A DNA stretch of 6,612 nucleotides from Bacteroidota bacterium (lineage in GTDB: Bacteria; Bacteroidota; Ignavibacteria; Ignavibacteriales; Melioribacteraceae), in the NCBI GenBank assembly GCA_021812745.1, contig JAKAMS010000145.1, forward strand, positions 1 to 6,612. The letters are read 5' to 3'. Below are positions 6,421 through 6,612 of the stretch, piece after piece; position 1 is the stretch's first letter; each line of letters starts with the position of its first letter. The notes beneath the pieces are model-generated. The model worked only from the letters and a program-made list of their open reading frames with translations. It had not been told where the DNA came from and ran no database searches. The position numbers and the translations under genes were made by a program.

Positions 6421-6612
6421 ATGAAGAATCTACTCGGCAACATATTATTTTTCCTTTTGTTCTTTGGCATTGTTAAAGGGCAAGGTAATCTTTCATCGCA
6501 ACTTAGTTATGCTAACGGGCTTTTTAGAAGTGAGCAATATTTTGATGCAATAACAGAATATAAGCGGCTTTTATTTTTCGATTCAACTAAAACATATCAG
6601 TACGTAGCAAAT
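6421..6612 (+). CDS. Second exported TPR-like protein (5' part; runs off window)
   Basis: The open frame begins at ATG 6421, one base after the preceding stop, and continues to the window edge (64 codons seen). Residues 4-19 form a hydrophobic signal peptide ending in GIVKG, followed by Gln21. Then SYANGLFRSEQYFDAITEYK (29-48) looks like a TPR helix pair. It resembles the first TPR of the preceding protein: both have an A-N-x-L pattern, a Tyr, then A..E.K..L, with about 8 identities in 22 aligned positions. It may be a tandem paralogue or a TPR partner protein. Whether it also carries the PGAG membrane domain cannot be seen. Tight spacing indicates the same transcript. Function unknown. Confidence 0.75.
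   Translation, partial: MKNLLGNILFFLLFFGIVKGQGNLSSQLSYANGLFRSEQYFDAITEYKRLLFFDSTKTYQYVAN

Overview
The window is an A+T-rich stretch of bacterial chromosome with densely packed genes and no RNA gene, CRISPR array or mobile element that I can see. Three hints point to the Bacteroidota/Chlorobi/Ignavibacteria (FCB) group. A TAnnTTTG-type promoter sits in front of rlmN. Most starts lack a strong Shine-Dalgarno sequence. Three predicted exported proteins have a Gln just after the likely signal-peptidase site. I suspect an Ignavibacteria-like organism, but no marker gene here proves it.

Left block (1-2656, + strand): the 3' part of a YgeW-type knotted carbamoyltransferase, a threonine-synthase-like PLP enzyme, and a MocA-like nucleotidyltransferase. 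The two spacers are 73 and 75 bp, and each may hold a remnant of an intergenic repeat. YgeW and MocA-type proteins are known companions in loci for purine/ureide breakdown by (often selenium-dependent) molybdenum hydroxylases. The block is therefore probably the downstream end of such a locus, with the xanthine dehydrogenase and hydrolase genes upstream, outside the window. A threonine-synthase-like protein stands where other bacteria have the diaminopropionate ammonia-lyase YgeX.

Middle (2659-5052): rlmN on the minus strand converges on mocA with only 2 bp between the stop codons. A 177-bp divergent intergenic region follows, then a short-chain (butyryl-CoA type) acyl-CoA dehydrogenase on the plus strand. 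The rlmN promoter candidate lies so close to its ATG that the mRNA would be almost leaderless.

Right block (5093-6612, + strand): three tightly packed genes for predicted exported or envelope proteins. They are a YidD-like protein with a signal peptide and no third conserved Cys, a TPR protein with a C-terminal membrane domain carrying a PGAGKIYTG motif, and the start of a second TPR protein that looks like a relative of the first. Gaps are 7 and 1 bp, so this is almost certainly one operon. Its function is unknown to me, and it is the best candidate here for an undescribed envelope module.
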